This document shows positions 7,656 to 7,720 of a DNA stretch of 7,720 bases, piece after piece; position 1 is the stretch's first letter; every line of letters starts with the position of its first letter. The position numbers and the translations under genes are program-made. The stretch comes from DALYLB01 sp046154695 (lineage in GTDB: Bacteria > Acidobacteriota > Blastocatellia > RBC074), in the NCBI GenBank assembly GCA_046154695.1, contig JBJXFI010000466.1:1-7720 (forward strand), in the 5' to 3' direction. The notes beneath the pieces were generated by a model. The model did no database searches. It was not told where the DNA came from and saw nothing but the letters and a program-made list of their open reading frames with translations.

Positions 7656-7720
7656 ATGAGGGTTCGATCTCTGTTTTTGTTCGCCGTCGTGGCGGGCGCG
7701 ACGCTGGCTGCAATCTCTTC
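7656..7720 (+). CDS. Start of an exported protein (signal peptide only; 3' truncated by window edge)
   Basis: Twenty-one complete codons are visible from ATG 7656: MRVRSLFLFA followed by VVAGATLAAIS, and the frame stays open at the edge. Two arginines followed by a hydrophobic core make a typical Sec signal peptide. The preceding purine-rich ribosome binding site and the same strand as the fusion gene support a real gene. Nothing of the mature protein is visible, so no function can be assigned. It may share the pathway of the fusion enzyme, but a hairpin and a tandem repeat separate them, so co-transcription is uncertain. Confidence 0.7.
   Translation, partial: MRVRSLFLFAVVAGATLAAIS

Overview
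The window reads as high-GC chromosomal DNA from an Acidobacteriota bacterium, possibly near Solibacter/Bryobacterales. This is inferred from two protein types: a large Oar-like TonB-dependent receptor whose C-terminal wording is typical of that phylum, and a secreted cytochrome c / copper type II monooxygenase fusion. No marker gene (rRNA, tRNA, ribosomal protein) is present, so the phylum call rests on protein style alone. I see no transposase, integrase, phage gene, CRISPR array or tRNA.

Layout from left to right. (1) 1-2657, plus strand: the C-terminal part of a TonB-dependent outer-membrane receptor, cut by the left edge. (2) 2658-2712: a short convergent gap with a near-perfect hairpin built from a repeated TGATGGGAC word. 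(3) 5345 down to 2713, minus strand: a two-gene operon. The first gene encodes an LPG-synthase-TM/UPF0104-type flippase-like membrane protein. The second encodes a polytopic membrane protein with a soluble C-terminal domain, resembling DUF6798 or GT-C-type proteins. The two overlap by four bases (TTGA), which indicates translational coupling. (4) 5346-5800: a 455-base divergent control region with a candidate minus-strand promoter, a GC-rich hairpin, an A8 tract, a cluster of three palindromes of TetR-operator style, a good sigma70-like plus-strand promoter and a leader hairpin. (5) 5801-7468, plus strand: a secreted 555-residue fusion of a mono-heme cytochrome c domain, a PHM/DBH-like two-copper monooxygenase core and a C-terminal DUF3471-like domain. 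(6) 7469-7655: a long imperfect inverted repeat (probable terminator), then a seven-unit 11-bp tandem repeat that ends just before a strong ribosome binding site. (7) 7656-7720, plus strand: the first 21 codons of another exported protein, cut by the right edge.

Functionally, the receptor, the fusion enzyme and the truncated exported protein are cell-envelope or periplasmic proteins, and the minus operon encodes two inner-membrane proteins that could act on lipid-linked substrates. The most distinctive items are the fusion enzyme, in which a heme domain may feed electrons to a copper oxygenase and all six expected copper ligands have candidates, and the dense palindromic operator region in front of it. 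No complete novel multi-gene defence or mobile system is evident.
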